This document shows positions 42,992-50,911 of a stretch of DNA of 64,000 nt, in pieces; the first letter of the stretch is position 1; each line of letters opens with the position of its first letter. This DNA is from Streptomyces sp. XY006. Lineage in GTDB: Bacteria; Actinomycetota; Actinomycetes; Streptomycetales; Streptomycetaceae. The stretch is taken from the NCBI RefSeq assembly GCF_002237655.1, contig NZ_NOKT01000015.1:143844-207843 (forward strand), read 5' to 3'. Position numbers and translations under genes: made by a program. Below the pieces are notes generated by a model. That model worked only from the letters and a program-made list of their open reading frames with translations, searched no databases and was not told where the DNA came from.

Positions 42992-43114
42992 CACCCCCAC
43001 TCCGTCTCTCCCACATTCCCCCGGACGAGCGGTTTGACGCCAGCGAACGGGTGACGGCCGGGCGGCGTACTTGCCGTGCGGCCGGGGCCGACGGGCCCGG
43101 TTACTGTTGTGGAC

Positions 43115-43750
43115 ATGCGTCTCCACGTCGTCGACCACCCCCTGGTCGCCCACAAGCTCACCACGCTGCGCGACCAGCGCACCGACTCCGCGACCTTCCG
43201 GCGTCTCGCCGACGAGCTGGTCACCCTGCTCGCCTACGAGGCCACGCGCGACGTGCGCACCGAACAGGTCGACATCCAGACGCCGGTCGCGCGGACCACG
43301 GGCGTCAAGCTCTCCCACCCGCGCCCGCTGGTGGTGCCGATCCTGCGCGCGGGTCTGGGCATGCTGGAGGGCATGGTGCGGCTGCTGCCGACCGCCGAGG
43401 TGGGCTTCATGGGCATGATCCGCAACGAGGAGACGCTGCAGGCCTCCACGTACGCGACGCGCATGCCGGAGGACCTGTCGGGCCGTCAGGTGTACGTGCT
43501 CGACCCGATGCTCGCCACCGGCGGCACGCTGGTCGCGGCCATCCGGGAGCTCATCCGGCGCGGCGCCGACGACGTCACCGCCGTGGTCCTGCTGGCCGCG
43601 CCGGAGGGCGTGGAGGTCATGGAGCGCGAGCTGGCGGGGACGCCGGTGACGGTCGTGACCGCCTCGGTCGACGAGCACCTGAACGAGCACGGCTACATCG
43701 TCCCCGGCCTCGGCGACGCGGGCGACCGGATGTACGGGGCGGCCGAGTAA
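43115..43750 (+). CDS. upp: Uracil phosphoribosyltransferase
   Basis: ATG 43115 gives 211 residues, the normal size; a GTG two codons earlier is possible. There is no SD and AT-rich TTACTGTTG lies just upstream, so the mRNA may be leaderless. Motifs: MRLHVVDHPLVAHKLTTLRD at the N-terminus, PILRAGLGMLEGM, and the PRPP loop DPMLATGGTLVAAI. The uracil-binding end is GYIVPGLGDAGDR. It makes UMP from uracil and PRPP in pyrimidine salvage. Confidence 0.97.
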   Translation: MRLHVVDHPLVAHKLTTLRDQRTDSATFRRLADELVTLLAYEATRDVRTEQVDIQTPVARTTGVKLSHPRPLVVPILRAGLGMLEGMVRLLPTAEVGFMGMIRNEETLQASTYATRMPEDLSGRQVYVLDPMLATGGTLVAAIRELIRRGADDVTAVVLLAAPEGVEVMERELAGTPVTVVTASVDEHLNEHGYIVPGLGDAGDRMYGAAE

Positions 43751-43797
43751 CAGCCCCCGGCCCCTCCGGGCGGCTCGCAGGAGCCGCTCCGCTCACC

Positions 43798-43853
43798 GGC
43801 TCGGAAGGCCGCTTAGGGGCTCGTAAGGCCGCTGAAGGGCTCGGAGAGCCGTT
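43798..43853. repeat. Short tandem repeat between upp and LytR_C gene
   Basis: GGCTCGGAAGGCCGCTTA, GGCTCGTAAGGCCGCTGA and GGCTCGGAGAGCCGTT are three diverged copies of an 18-bp unit in the convergent gap; the last can form a small hairpin. Confidence 0.65.
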
Positions 43854-44494
43854 CAGCAGCCCTTCTTCTTCGTCGTCGGCGCCGGCTCGGGCGTGGCCAG
43901 CTTGGTCAGTGCCCGGTCGGCGTCCGGCTTTTTCGCCAGTTCCTTGAAGGCGTCCCCGATGACGAGGTCGACGGCGGCGCCCTTGCGGGCCGCCTCGGTG
44001 CGCCGTTCGGCGCCGGGGAGCTGGGTGCCGAGCACCGGCAGCGCGGTGTCCAGGGCGGACGCGGGGCCGAGGAGCAGGCCGGTGCCCTTGACCTTCTTGT
44101 CGTACTCCTTGGTCGCGTTGCCCACGTCGCCGATCCTGAAGCCGCGCTTCTTCAGCTCGTCGGCGGTCTTCTTCGCCAGGCCGCTGCGCGTGGTGGCGTT
44201 GAAGACGTTGACCGTGATCGTGCGGGGCTCGGGCAGGGCCCTGGCGCTGGGCGAGGGGCTCGCCTTGGTCGCGGGGGCGCAGTCCGTGCCGCCGGCCGCC
44301 GAAGCCTTTCTGCCGCCGCCGGTGAAGACGTCGATGAGCTGCAACGTGCCCCAGCCGCCCACGCCCAGCACGACGACGGAGGCGATGCCCACGGCGACGA
44401 GCCTGCCGCGCCGCCTGGGCCGGCGCATCCGGGGATACCTGTTGCCCGTGATGCGGTATTTGCCGCCCATGCCGGGGGGAGTCAGCATGCTCAT
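43853..44494 (-). CDS. LytR C-terminal-domain membrane protein
   Basis: 213 residues. A basic cytoplasmic N-part (RYPRMRRPRRRGRLVAVGIA) leads into a TM at about 34-54, a Ser/Pro linker, and a LytR_C domain at about 88-185 (RTITVNVFNATTRSGLAKKT, ADELKKRGFRIGDVGNA, GPASALDTALPVLGTQLPGA). The family sits on the outer face and may bind cell-wall polymers. The LCP catalytic domain is absent. The Lys-rich tail ends KKKGC. The start is uncertain between ATG 44494 and 44488. Confidence 0.88.
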   Translation of the reverse strand: MSMLTPPGMGGKYRITGNRYPRMRRPRRRGRLVAVGIASVVVLGVGGWGTLQLIDVFTGGGRKASAAGGTDCAPATKASPSPSARALPEPRTITVNVFNATTRSGLAKKTADELKKRGFRIGDVGNATKEYDKKVKGTGLLLGPASALDTALPVLGTQLPGAERRTEAARKGAAVDLVIGDAFKELAKKPDADRALTKLATPEPAPTTKKKGC

Positions 44495-44591
44495 GAGCGC
44501 AGCGTAGTGCGCCCGGGCGACGATGCCTACTAGATGATCATTCGACGTCGCCCAGCGGAACCCGAAAGGGTCAACCCGTGACCGGCGGGGG

Positions 44592-44888
44592 TCAGTCGAG
44601 CTCGAGCACGCGGGCGTGCAGCACCTGGCGCTGCTGGAGCGCCGCCCGCACCGCGCGGTGCAGGCCGTCCTCCAGGTACAGGTCGCCCTGCCACTTCACG
44701 ACGTGCGCGAAGAGGTCGCCGTAGAACGTCGAGTCCTCGGCGAGGAGGGTCTCCAGGTCGAGCTGCTGCTTCGTCGTCACGAGCTGATCGAGGCGGACCG
44801 GGCGCGGCGCCACGTCCGCCCACTGCCGGGTGCTTTCCCGGCCGTGGTCGGGGTACGGCCGGCCGTTTCCGATGCGCTTGAAGATCAC
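44592..44888 (-). CDS. Conserved actinobacterial small protein with DGLHRA motif
   Basis: 98 residues from ATG 44888: MIFKRIGNGRPYPDHGREST, then VRLDQLVTTKQQLDLETLLA, FAHVVKWQGDLYLEDGLHRA and a C-terminal helix. The DGLHRA segment resembles the DGHHR motif of ParB/Srx-type domains. So does the preceding pattern (L-x-x-L-x-T-Q/K as first strand), so a miniature ParB-like fold is possible. That reading is inference; function unknown. A 55-residue gap of non-coding DNA separates it from the LytR_C gene. Confidence 0.75.
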   Translation of the reverse strand: MIFKRIGNGRPYPDHGRESTRQWADVAPRPVRLDQLVTTKQQLDLETLLAEDSTFYGDLFAHVVKWQGDLYLEDGLHRAVRAALQQRQVLHARVLELD

Positions 44889-44948
44889 ACGGAAAGCCTA
44901 CCGGTCAAGACCTTCCGGGCGCAGCCATGGCGACGGAGTACGACGTCG

Positions 44949-44987
44949 AAAAAAGCCCCACAAGGCGGTACGAACCGCCTCAGGGGC
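44949..44987 (-). terminator. Minus-strand terminator with U-run
   Basis: On the minus strand GCCCC-TG-AGGCGGT-tcgt-ACCGCCT-TGT-GGGGC followed by TTTTTT forms a two-part stem. It is a canonical intrinsic terminator, placed to end transcripts from the small genes at 45166-45711. Confidence 0.9.
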
Positions 44988-45165
44988 ACGCATATGCCGG
45001 ACTCGGCCCCGTGTCGTGGGCGGCAGGTCAGGGCCGTTTTTCCGGGAGGCGGTCACCCGGGCCGCGCGCCTGATTCCCCCGAAAGGGGTCGGGGCCCCCG
45101 TTCCGTGACGTGGACCCCTGGGCGGCGGAGGCGCCGCGCGGGCCGCCTCCGCCGTCGCGGACGGG

Positions 45166-45300
45166 TCAGCCGCGGCGCCGGTCCTTCGGGGCCGGGGGCT
45201 GCGGCTCGCGCTCGGCGGGCGGGGAGGCCGGCTTGGGGGCGCTGCGGGCGGCCTCCGCGCGCAGCAGGGCGCGCAGGACCGCGTACGGGTCTTGGAGCAT
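45166..45300 (-). CDS. Short hypothetical protein (44 aa)
   Basis: ATG 45300 with GAGGAA upstream encodes MLQDPYAVLRALLRAEAARS followed by a Pro/Glu-rich, basic tail ending KDRRRG. An amphipathic helix is likely at residues 4-20. It has good third-position GC, a recognisable SD and a strong terminator 180 bp downstream, which together support a real gene. Function unknown. Confidence 0.55.
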   Translation of the reverse strand: MLQDPYAVLRALLRAEAARSAPKPASPPAEREPQPPAPKDRRRG

Positions 45301-45372
45301 GGCTGTGTTCCTCGTCCTTGTCGCTGCGTCTGGTGGTCCCGTGCGGGACCGGTGGACCGGTGGACGGTCCGC

Positions 45373-45711
45373 TCAGCAGCGCAGGACCTCGGAACGCAGG
45401 GGGCGAGGGTCGTGCGGGGGGTTGGGCGGCACGGGCGCGGGGCGCCGTGCGATGCACGCGGGCGCGGGGCCGGGGAGCGGGGCCGGGCGCGGCGGGACGG
45501 CGGCGCGGCGGGCGCCGCGGGGGGCGGGGCGCAGGACGGTGTCGAAGGCGTCGTACTCGACGGCCGTGCTCTCCGCGGCGGCGAGGGCCGCCGGGCTCGT
45601 GTGGGCGGCGGCATGCGCGCCGGGCACGAGCAGGGCGAGCAGCAGGACGAGCACCCGCGGCCATGTGTGCCGGCGGGTGCCGCGGGAGACCGGCTGCGCC
45701 GCGGGGTGCAC
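45373..45711 (-). CDS. Putative secreted Pro-rich small protein (112 aa)
   Basis: GTG 45711. A signal peptide is likely at about 17-37 (WPRVLVLLLALLVPGAHAAA, cleavage AHA-AA). The mature part is short, with YDAFDTVLRPAP and a Pro-rich segment (VPPRPAPLPGPAPACIARRP), ending LRSEVLRC. Two cysteines could form one disulfide. Downstream is the 44-residue ORF after 72 bp. No known family. Confidence 0.55.
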   Translation of the reverse strand: MHPAAQPVSRGTRRHTWPRVLVLLLALLVPGAHAAAHTSPAALAAAESTAVEYDAFDTVLRPAPRGARRAAVPPRPAPLPGPAPACIARRPAPVPPNPPHDPRPLRSEVLRC

Positions 45712-46112
45712 GGGAGGTCATTCCCCGCCGCGGGCGCGCCGTTCATCGCGCGGACCGGGAGTTCCGCCCGCTCGGCGTAGGGAGCACATGGCCCGTTCGC
45801 AGGGGGTGCGGCGGCCCGGTGCGCCGGGGGTGTGGTCCGGTCCCGGGGGCTCGCCGGTCGGTGGCTCGGTCATGCTTCATGCTCGGACCGGGCCGCGGAC
45901 GCCCGCCATCCGGAGCGGGCCACGCGGATGACGCCAGGCCGAGTCCGCAAGGCCCCTCCTGCCCCGCGACGCCTGGCACGCACTCCCGCCGCACCGGACA
46001 CAGTCCCGGGTACGCCCGGGTACGCGGACTGCGTCCGGCACGCCGGGAGGGCACGCACCCGACGCCGCAGGGCCCGCCCTCCGGGCGGACCCGGGGACTT
46101 CGCGGACGCGTC
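45712..46112. other. Gap of 401 bases without a supported gene
   Basis: It lies between the secreted Pro-rich gene and the HhH-GPD gene, both on the minus strand. Open frames exist on both strands but have no SD, biased composition or conserved motif. The promoter for the Pro-rich gene should be near 45712-45800. Nothing else seen. Confidence 0.5.
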
Positions 46113-46706
46113 CTACGCGCGGGCGGCCTTCGCGGCCTTGGCCGCCGCCTTCATCTCCTGCTTGTGCGCCCGCACCTTGGCCAGCGACTCGGGGCCGGTG
46201 ATGTCGGCGACCGAGCGGAAGGACCTCTCCTCGCCGTAGGAGCCGGCCGCCTCGCGCCAGCCCTCGGGGCGCACCCCGAGCTGCTTGCCCAGCAGGGCGA
46301 GGAAGATCTGGGCCTTCTGCTTGCCGAAGCCCGGCAGTTCCGCCAGCCGCTTCAGCAGCTCCTTGCCGGTGCCGGCGTCCTTCCAGACGGCCTCGGCGTC
46401 ACCGTCGTAGTGCTCGACGAGGTACTGGCACAGCTGCTGGATGCGCTTGGCCATGGAGCCCGGGTAGCGGTGCACGGCCGGTTTCTGCGAGAGCAGCGCG
46501 GCGAAGGCCTCCGGCTCGTGCGCGGCGATCTCGTGCGCGTCCAGGTCGTCCGTGCCGAGCCGCTGGGCGATCGTCGCCGGGCCCTTGAACGCCCACTCCA
46601 TGGGGATCTGCTGGTCCAGCAGCATGCCGGTCAGCGCGGCGAGCGGACTGCGGCCGAGCAGCGCGTCCGCCTCGGGGTCCTGGGCGAGGTGCAGGGTGAC
46701 GTCCAT
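46113..46706 (-). CDS. HhH-GPD-type base-excision repair protein
   Basis: ATG 46706, 197 residues: MDVTLHLAQDPEADALLGRS, then LTGMLLDQQIPMEWAFKGPA, and the helix-hairpin-helix LLKRLAELPGFGKQKAQIFL (about 130-150). The LPGFGKQKA hairpin fits DNA backbone binding. The usual catalytic Asp after the hairpin is not obvious, and no FeS cysteines are present, so the exact glycosylase activity is open. The C-terminal tail is Lys/Ala-rich. Confidence 0.85.
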   Translation of the reverse strand: MDVTLHLAQDPEADALLGRSPLAALTGMLLDQQIPMEWAFKGPATIAQRLGTDDLDAHEIAAHEPEAFAALLSQKPAVHRYPGSMAKRIQQLCQYLVEHYDGDAEAVWKDAGTGKELLKRLAELPGFGKQKAQIFLALLGKQLGVRPEGWREAAGSYGEERSFRSVADITGPESLAKVRAHKQEMKAAAKAAKAARA

Positions 46707-46753
46707 GCCCCGATCATCCCCCGGGGCGGGCCCGGCCGCGTCCGGAGCCCGGG

Positions 46754-47473
46754 TCAGGGGCGCCAGTACCCGAGGGCGTGCACGCGCTGCTTGGGCAGGC
46801 CCAGTTCCTTGCGGACGTACGCGGCGAGCGTCCGGGTCGTCGCCGTGTCGCAGGCGATCCAGACGTACGGGTCGGCGGTCGTGCCCAGCAGTCCGGGCAG
46901 GTCCGCCTTGACGCGGTCGACGAGGTGGGCGCCGGAGTCCTGGCGGGGCACCTTGCGCAGCTCGTGGCGGTCCGGGTCGGTGCGGAACGGCAGGTCGTCG
47001 TCGCCGCCCTCGAACCAGACGGTCGCCGGGGCGGTGCCCAGGGCGTCCAGGAGGGAGTTGATGGCCGGCAGCGAGGCCGGGTCGCCGACGGCGAAGACGT
47101 GCGTGGGCGCGGGGCTCGGGTGTTCGAAGCCGGTGCCCTGGACGGTCGCCTCGATGGTGTCGCCGGGCTTCGCCGCCCGGGCCCAGTCGCTGGCGCACCC
47201 CTCGTGCAGGGCGAACTCCAGGCCGAAGGTCCCGGCCTCGGGGTCCGGGTCGACGAGGGTGTAGGCGCGCTGGTGCGGCTTGCCCGCGTTGTCGAACCAG
47301 AGCCGGACCCACATGGTGGGGTGCACGCCGGTCGCCGCCAGCAGGCCGCCGTCGGTGAAGCGCAGCCGCCGGTAGTCCGGGGTGACGTCCTCCGTGTCCG
47401 TCACCGTGAACCGGAAATCCTTCGCGCGCAGCAGTTTGAGGACCGCGCCCTCCCAACCCCGCCCCTGCCCCAT
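46754..47473 (-). CDS. Siderophore-interacting protein (FAD/NAD(P)H ferric-siderophore reductase)
   Basis: 239 residues from ATG 47473. An FAD-binding barrel is at about 12-130: DVTPDYRRLRFTDGGLLAAT, then KPHQRAYTLVDPDPEAGTFG with the RxYT(x) flavin motif. A C-terminal reductase lobe follows (HVFAVGDPASLPAINSLLDA, YVWIACDTATTRTLAAYVRK). The family releases iron from ferric siderophores in the cytoplasm. The iron box at 47519-47537 is 46 bp upstream of this start and 20 bp upstream of the divergent gene. Iron starvation should induce both. Confidence 0.93.
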   Translation of the reverse strand: MGQGRGWEGAVLKLLRAKDFRFTVTDTEDVTPDYRRLRFTDGGLLAATGVHPTMWVRLWFDNAGKPHQRAYTLVDPDPEAGTFGLEFALHEGCASDWARAAKPGDTIEATVQGTGFEHPSPAPTHVFAVGDPASLPAINSLLDALGTAPATVWFEGGDDDLPFRTDPDRHELRKVPRQDSGAHLVDRVKADLPGLLGTTADPYVWIACDTATTRTLAAYVRKELGLPKQRVHALGYWRP

Positions 47474-47518
47474 CGCGTTTCAGCCCTTCGCGTACGATTC
47501 CGGCCACACAGCTATGAC

Positions 47519-47537
47519 TTAGGCAAGGCTAACCTAA
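47519..47537. promoter_or_regulatory. Iron box (DmdR1/IdeR-type) controlling divergent genes
   Basis: TTAGGCAAGGCTAACCTAA matches the actinobacterial iron-box consensus TTAGGTTAGGCT(C/A)ACCTAA at nearly every position and is strongly palindromic. It lies between the SIP gene and the penicillin-acylase-like gene. Confidence 0.93.
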
Positions 47538-47556
47538 AGGAAGGTGGGGGTACAGG

Positions 47557-49662
47557 GTGGCGATCGAGATCTACCGTGACGCCTGGGGCATTCCGCATCT
47601 GCGCGCGGACAGCGCGGCCTCACTCGCCCACGCGCAGGGCCTGGTCACCGCCCGCGACCGGGCCTGGCAACTGGAGGTCGAACGCCACCGGGCGCAGGGC
47701 ACCTCGGCGTCCTTCCTCGGCGAGAGCGCCCTGGCCTGGGACCGGTTCGCCAGACGCGCCAGACTCGACGACACGGCCAGACACTGCTTCGAGGACCTGG
47801 AGAGACGGGACCCCGAGACGGCCGACTGGGTGCGCGCCTACGTCGACGGGGTCAACGCCGGGCTGGCCGAGGGCGACGGATCGGCCCGGGCTGCCGCTCC
47901 CGAGTTCGCGCGCACCGGCCTCGCCCCCGGGCGCTGGCACCCCTGGACCCCGCTCGGCGTCTGGCTCGCCACGCACATCCTCTTCGCCGGGTTCCCGGCC
48001 AAGCTCTGGCGCGAGCAGGTCGTCACGCACCTCGGCGCGGACGCCGTCGGGCTGTTCGCCACCGACGGGCCCGGCACCTCCGGGAGCAACGGCTGGCTGG
48101 TGAGCGGCGAGCGGACCGTCACCGGGCAGGCGGTCATCGCCGGCGACCCGCACCGCTGGATCGAGGACCCGGGCGTCTACCAGCAGATCCACCTGTCCTG
48201 CCCGGAGTTCGACGTCGTGGGCCTCGCCGTCCCCGGCGTCCCCGGCATCGCCCACTTCGCGCACACCGGCACGGTCGCCTGGGCCATCACCAACGCCATG
48301 GCCGACTACCAGGACCTCTACCGGGAGCGGCTGCGGCGCACGGGTGCCGGGGTCGAGGCGCTGGACCCGGACGGGGTCTGGCGCCGGGCGGCCCGGCACA
48401 CCGAGGTCGTCGAGGTGGCGGGGGAGGAACCGGTCGAGGTCGAGGTGATCGAGACCGGCCGCGGCCCGGTGGTGATCGGAGGGCCGGAGGGCCTGGCCGA
48501 CGGCACCGCCGACCCGGGCCTGCCCCCGGTCGCCGTCAGCCTGCGCTACCCGCCCCGCGTCACCGGCGACCTCGGCTTCAGCGCCCTGCTGCCCCTGCTG
48601 CGGGCCCGCCGGGTCGCCGACGTGGACCGGGCCTTCGACCGCTGGGCCGAGCCGGTCAACGTCGTCCAGGCCGCCGACACCGAGGGCGGGGTCCTGCACC
48701 GCGTCGCCGGGTACGTGCCGCTGCGCGCCGAGGCCAACCGGCTGCGCCTGGTGCCCGCCTGGGAGCCCGGCCACGAGTGGCGCGGCCGGCAGGAGACGCC
48801 CCGCGCCGGGCTCACCGACGGTGTCGCCGTCATGGCCAACCAGCGGGGACCGGCCGCACCGCTCGGTGTGGAGTTCGCCCCGCCCCACCGCCACGACCGC
48901 ATCGCCGCGCTGCTCGCGGACCGGGAGCGCTGGTCCGCCGCCGACATGCCGGCCATCCACACCGACACCCACCTGGCCTCCGCGGCCGCCCTCCTGGACC
49001 ACCTGCGCCCCCTGGCGGACCTCACGCCCGGGGCCGCCGCGCTGCGGGACCGGCTCCTCGCCTGGGACCGCCGCATGGACGCCGGCAGCGCCGACGCGGC
49101 CCGGTACGCGGAGGTGCGCTCGGCGGTCGTACGGCGGCTCGCGGCCGAACCGGCCTTCGCCGCGCTCGCCACCCCGCCGGCGTACCCGGACGTCTTCCAG
49201 CCCTGGCTCGCCCTCCTGCCGCGGGTCGGCTTCGCCCTCGAACACCTGCTGACCGCCCCGGAGCTGTACGGCATCGACCGCCCCGCTGCCGTCCGCGCGG
49301 CCCTGGAAGAGGTGGCCGGGCGGCCGCCGGCCGGGGTCTGGGGCGACACCCACCGGCTCGCCCCCTGGCGCGCCCTGGACCCGGAGACGCCGTACGCCGA
49401 GCCGGGGCTGTCCGGCGACCACGACTGCGTGCTGTGCACCTCGGGCGTGCCGGGCCTGACCGACCTGGCCGCGCGCGGCCCGGCCGCCCGGTACGTCTGG
49501 GACCTGGCCCGGCGCGAGGACAGCCGCTGGGTGGTGCCGTTCGGCGCCTCGGGTGTCCCCGGCTCCGCCCACCACCGCGACCAGCTCCCCCTGTGGCTCG
49601 GGGGAGACCTCGTCCCGGTCGTCACCGACCGGGCCCAGCTGACCAAGGAGACCGATGTCTGA
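47557..49662 (+). CDS. Penicillin-acylase-family Ntn hydrolase (DesG-like)
   Basis: GTG 47557 follows AAAGGAAGG; 701 residues. The family order is intact: IYRDAWGIPHLRADSAASLA at the N-terminus, then the self-processing site SGSNGWLVSG with Ser177 as the N-terminal nucleophile of the beta subunit, and later GVAVMANQRG. No signal peptide exists, so it works in the cytoplasm, unlike secreted penicillin acylases. Position after an iron box and before an N-acyltransferase recalls the desG-desH pair reported in some desferrioxamine loci. It may cleave or transfer aryl-acyl groups of siderophores. Confidence 0.9.
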   Translation: MAIEIYRDAWGIPHLRADSAASLAHAQGLVTARDRAWQLEVERHRAQGTSASFLGESALAWDRFARRARLDDTARHCFEDLERRDPETADWVRAYVDGVNAGLAEGDGSARAAAPEFARTGLAPGRWHPWTPLGVWLATHILFAGFPAKLWREQVVTHLGADAVGLFATDGPGTSGSNGWLVSGERTVTGQAVIAGDPHRWIEDPGVYQQIHLSCPEFDVVGLAVPGVPGIAHFAHTGTVAWAITNAMADYQDLYRERLRRTGAGVEALDPDGVWRRAARHTEVVEVAGEEPVEVEVIETGRGPVVIGGPEGLADGTADPGLPPVAVSLRYPPRVTGDLGFSALLPLLRARRVADVDRAFDRWAEPVNVVQAADTEGGVLHRVAGYVPLRAEANRLRLVPAWEPGHEWRGRQETPRAGLTDGVAVMANQRGPAAPLGVEFAPPHRHDRIAALLADRERWSAADMPAIHTDTHLASAAALLDHLRPLADLTPGAAALRDRLLAWDRRMDAGSADAARYAEVRSAVVRRLAAEPAFAALATPPAYPDVFQPWLALLPRVGFALEHLLTAPELYGIDRPAAVRAALEEVAGRPPAGVWGDTHRLAPWRALDPETPYAEPGLSGDHDCVLCTSGVPGLTDLAARGPAARYVWDLARREDSRWVVPFGASGVPGSAHHRDQLPLWLGGDLVPVVTDRAQLTKETDV

Positions 49663-50263
49663 CCCGTACGCCTCCCGCACCGCCGTCCACGAGCAGGTGA
49701 CCGACGGCTTCGGCACCGTCCGCGTCCTGCCCGTGGACGCCGAGGCCGACGCCGGCGTCATCCACCGCTGGGTGAGCGAGGAGCGGGCCTCCTTCTGGGG
49801 CATGACCGGCCTCACCGAACGTCAGGTCGCCGAGATCTACGCCCACATGGACACGCTCCCCACCCACCACGCCTTCCTCGTCGTGCGCGAGGGCGAGCCG
49901 GTGGCGCTCCTGCAGACCTACGAGCCGGAGGCCGACCGCGTCGGCGAGTGCTACGCCGTCCGGCCCGGCGACATCGGCGTCCACCTGCTGCTCGCGCCCG
50001 CCGGGCCGGACGGCGGCAGGCCCGGCTGGACGGCCGGACTGATCGCCGTCGTCGCCGCGTACGTCCTGGTGGGCCTGGACCGCCGCCGGGTGGTGGTCGA
50101 CCCGGACGTCCGCAACGAGAAGGCGATCGCCCGCTTCCTCAGGCAGGGCTTCACGGCCGGGCCGGTCGTCGTCCTTCCCGAGGTCGACCTGCCGGACGTG
50201 TACCTGCCGGAGAAGAAGGCCCAGCTCGCCTTCCTGGACCGGGAGATACTCTTCCCCGCGTGA
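49655..50263 (+). CDS. Siderophore-type N-acyltransferase (IucB/AlcB-like GNAT, DesH-like)
   Basis: ATG 49655 overlaps the acylase end by 8 bp; 202 residues. The GNAT fold is of the hydroxylysine/hydroxamate acyltransferase type: VIHRWVSEERASFWGMTGLT, QTYEPEADRVGECYAVRPGD, GVHLLLAPAG, then RRRVVVDPDVRNEKAIARFL and AQLAFLDREILF. IucB/AlcB enzymes acylate an N-hydroxy-diamine during siderophore assembly. No NRPS or NIS synthetase is in the window, so it probably acts on precursors made elsewhere. Co-translation with the acylase suggests opposing or sequential steps. Confidence 0.9.
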   Translation: MSDPYASRTAVHEQVTDGFGTVRVLPVDAEADAGVIHRWVSEERASFWGMTGLTERQVAEIYAHMDTLPTHHAFLVVREGEPVALLQTYEPEADRVGECYAVRPGDIGVHLLLAPAGPDGGRPGWTAGLIAVVAAYVLVGLDRRRVVVDPDVRNEKAIARFLRQGFTAGPVVVLPEVDLPDVYLPEKKAQLAFLDREILFPA

Positions 50264-50739
50264 CGCCCGACGAGCTCATCGCGCACTACGGCCTCGAACC
50301 GATCCCCAGCGAGGGCGGCCTGTTCCGCCAGACCTGGGCCGGACCCGAACGCCCCGACGGCAGACCGGAGGGCACGGCGATCGTCGCGCTCCTCACGGCG
50401 GACGACTTCTCCGCCCTCCACCGTCTGCCCACGGACGAGATCTGGCACTTCTACGGGGGCGATCCCCTGGAGCTCCTGCTCCTCTCCCCGGACGGAAGCG
50501 CGCGCACGGTGGTCCTGGGGCCCGAGGTGCTCCGGGACCAGCACGTGCAGGTCACGGTCCCGGCCGGCACGTGGATGGGCGGCAGGGTCCGGCACGGCGG
50601 CGCGTGGACCCTGTTCGGCTGCACGATGGCCCCGGGCTTCACGTTCGAGGGCTACGAACACGGAGACGGCCCGGAGCTGGCAGTGGGCTATCCGGAGGTA
50701 GCGGACGCGATCACCGCGCTGTCCCGGCCCGCCGCCTAG
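50260..50739 (+). CDS. Cupin-fold DUF985 protein
   Basis: GTG 50260 overlaps the preceding stop; 159 residues. Cupin strands read GGLFRQTWAGPERPDGR, FSALHRLPTDEIWHFYGGDP and VTVPAGTWMGGRVR, with the conserved His/Glu (H-x6-E-x-W-H) of DUF985. It is the third gene of the iron-regulated run. Function unknown; related proteins look like sugar or ketoacid cupins. Confidence 0.87.
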   Translation: MTPDELIAHYGLEPIPSEGGLFRQTWAGPERPDGRPEGTAIVALLTADDFSALHRLPTDEIWHFYGGDPLELLLLSPDGSARTVVLGPEVLRDQHVQVTVPAGTWMGGRVRHGGAWTLFGCTMAPGFTFEGYEHGDGPELAVGYPEVADAITALSRPAA

Positions 50740-50761
50740 ACCGCCCGGGCCGGGGACCCGT

Positions 50762-50862
50762 CGAGCGCCGCACGTCCCGTCGAGCGCTCCACGGACGCCC
50801 GGGCCGTCGAGCGCTGCACGGGACCCTTGAGCGCCGCCCGGGCCGTTGAGCGCTGCACGCTT
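50762..50862. repeat. Tandem CGTCGAGCGC(N)17 repeats
   Basis: Five copies of (G/C)CGT(C/T)GAGCGC(T/C) recur at roughly 20-bp intervals, joined by CCGGGCC or ACGGGAC segments. They lie between the DUF985 gene and the CopCD gene. The unit can be read as a diverged 27-28-bp repeat. Confidence 0.7.
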
Positions 50863-50911
50863 CCCGTCCGTATCTGACCAGGAGCCGTACAGCCCGACCC
50901 CGGAGACCCAC

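Noticed and set aside
44616..45066. A leader peptide over the terminator (MRAPEAVRTALWGFF)
   Set aside because: The peptide arises from reading the hairpin itself. No biosynthetic gene follows that would need attenuation.
45712..46112. Minus-strand frame 45743-46054 as a gene
   Set aside because: No SD or motif, and an Arg/Pro-rich composition like random high-GC frames.
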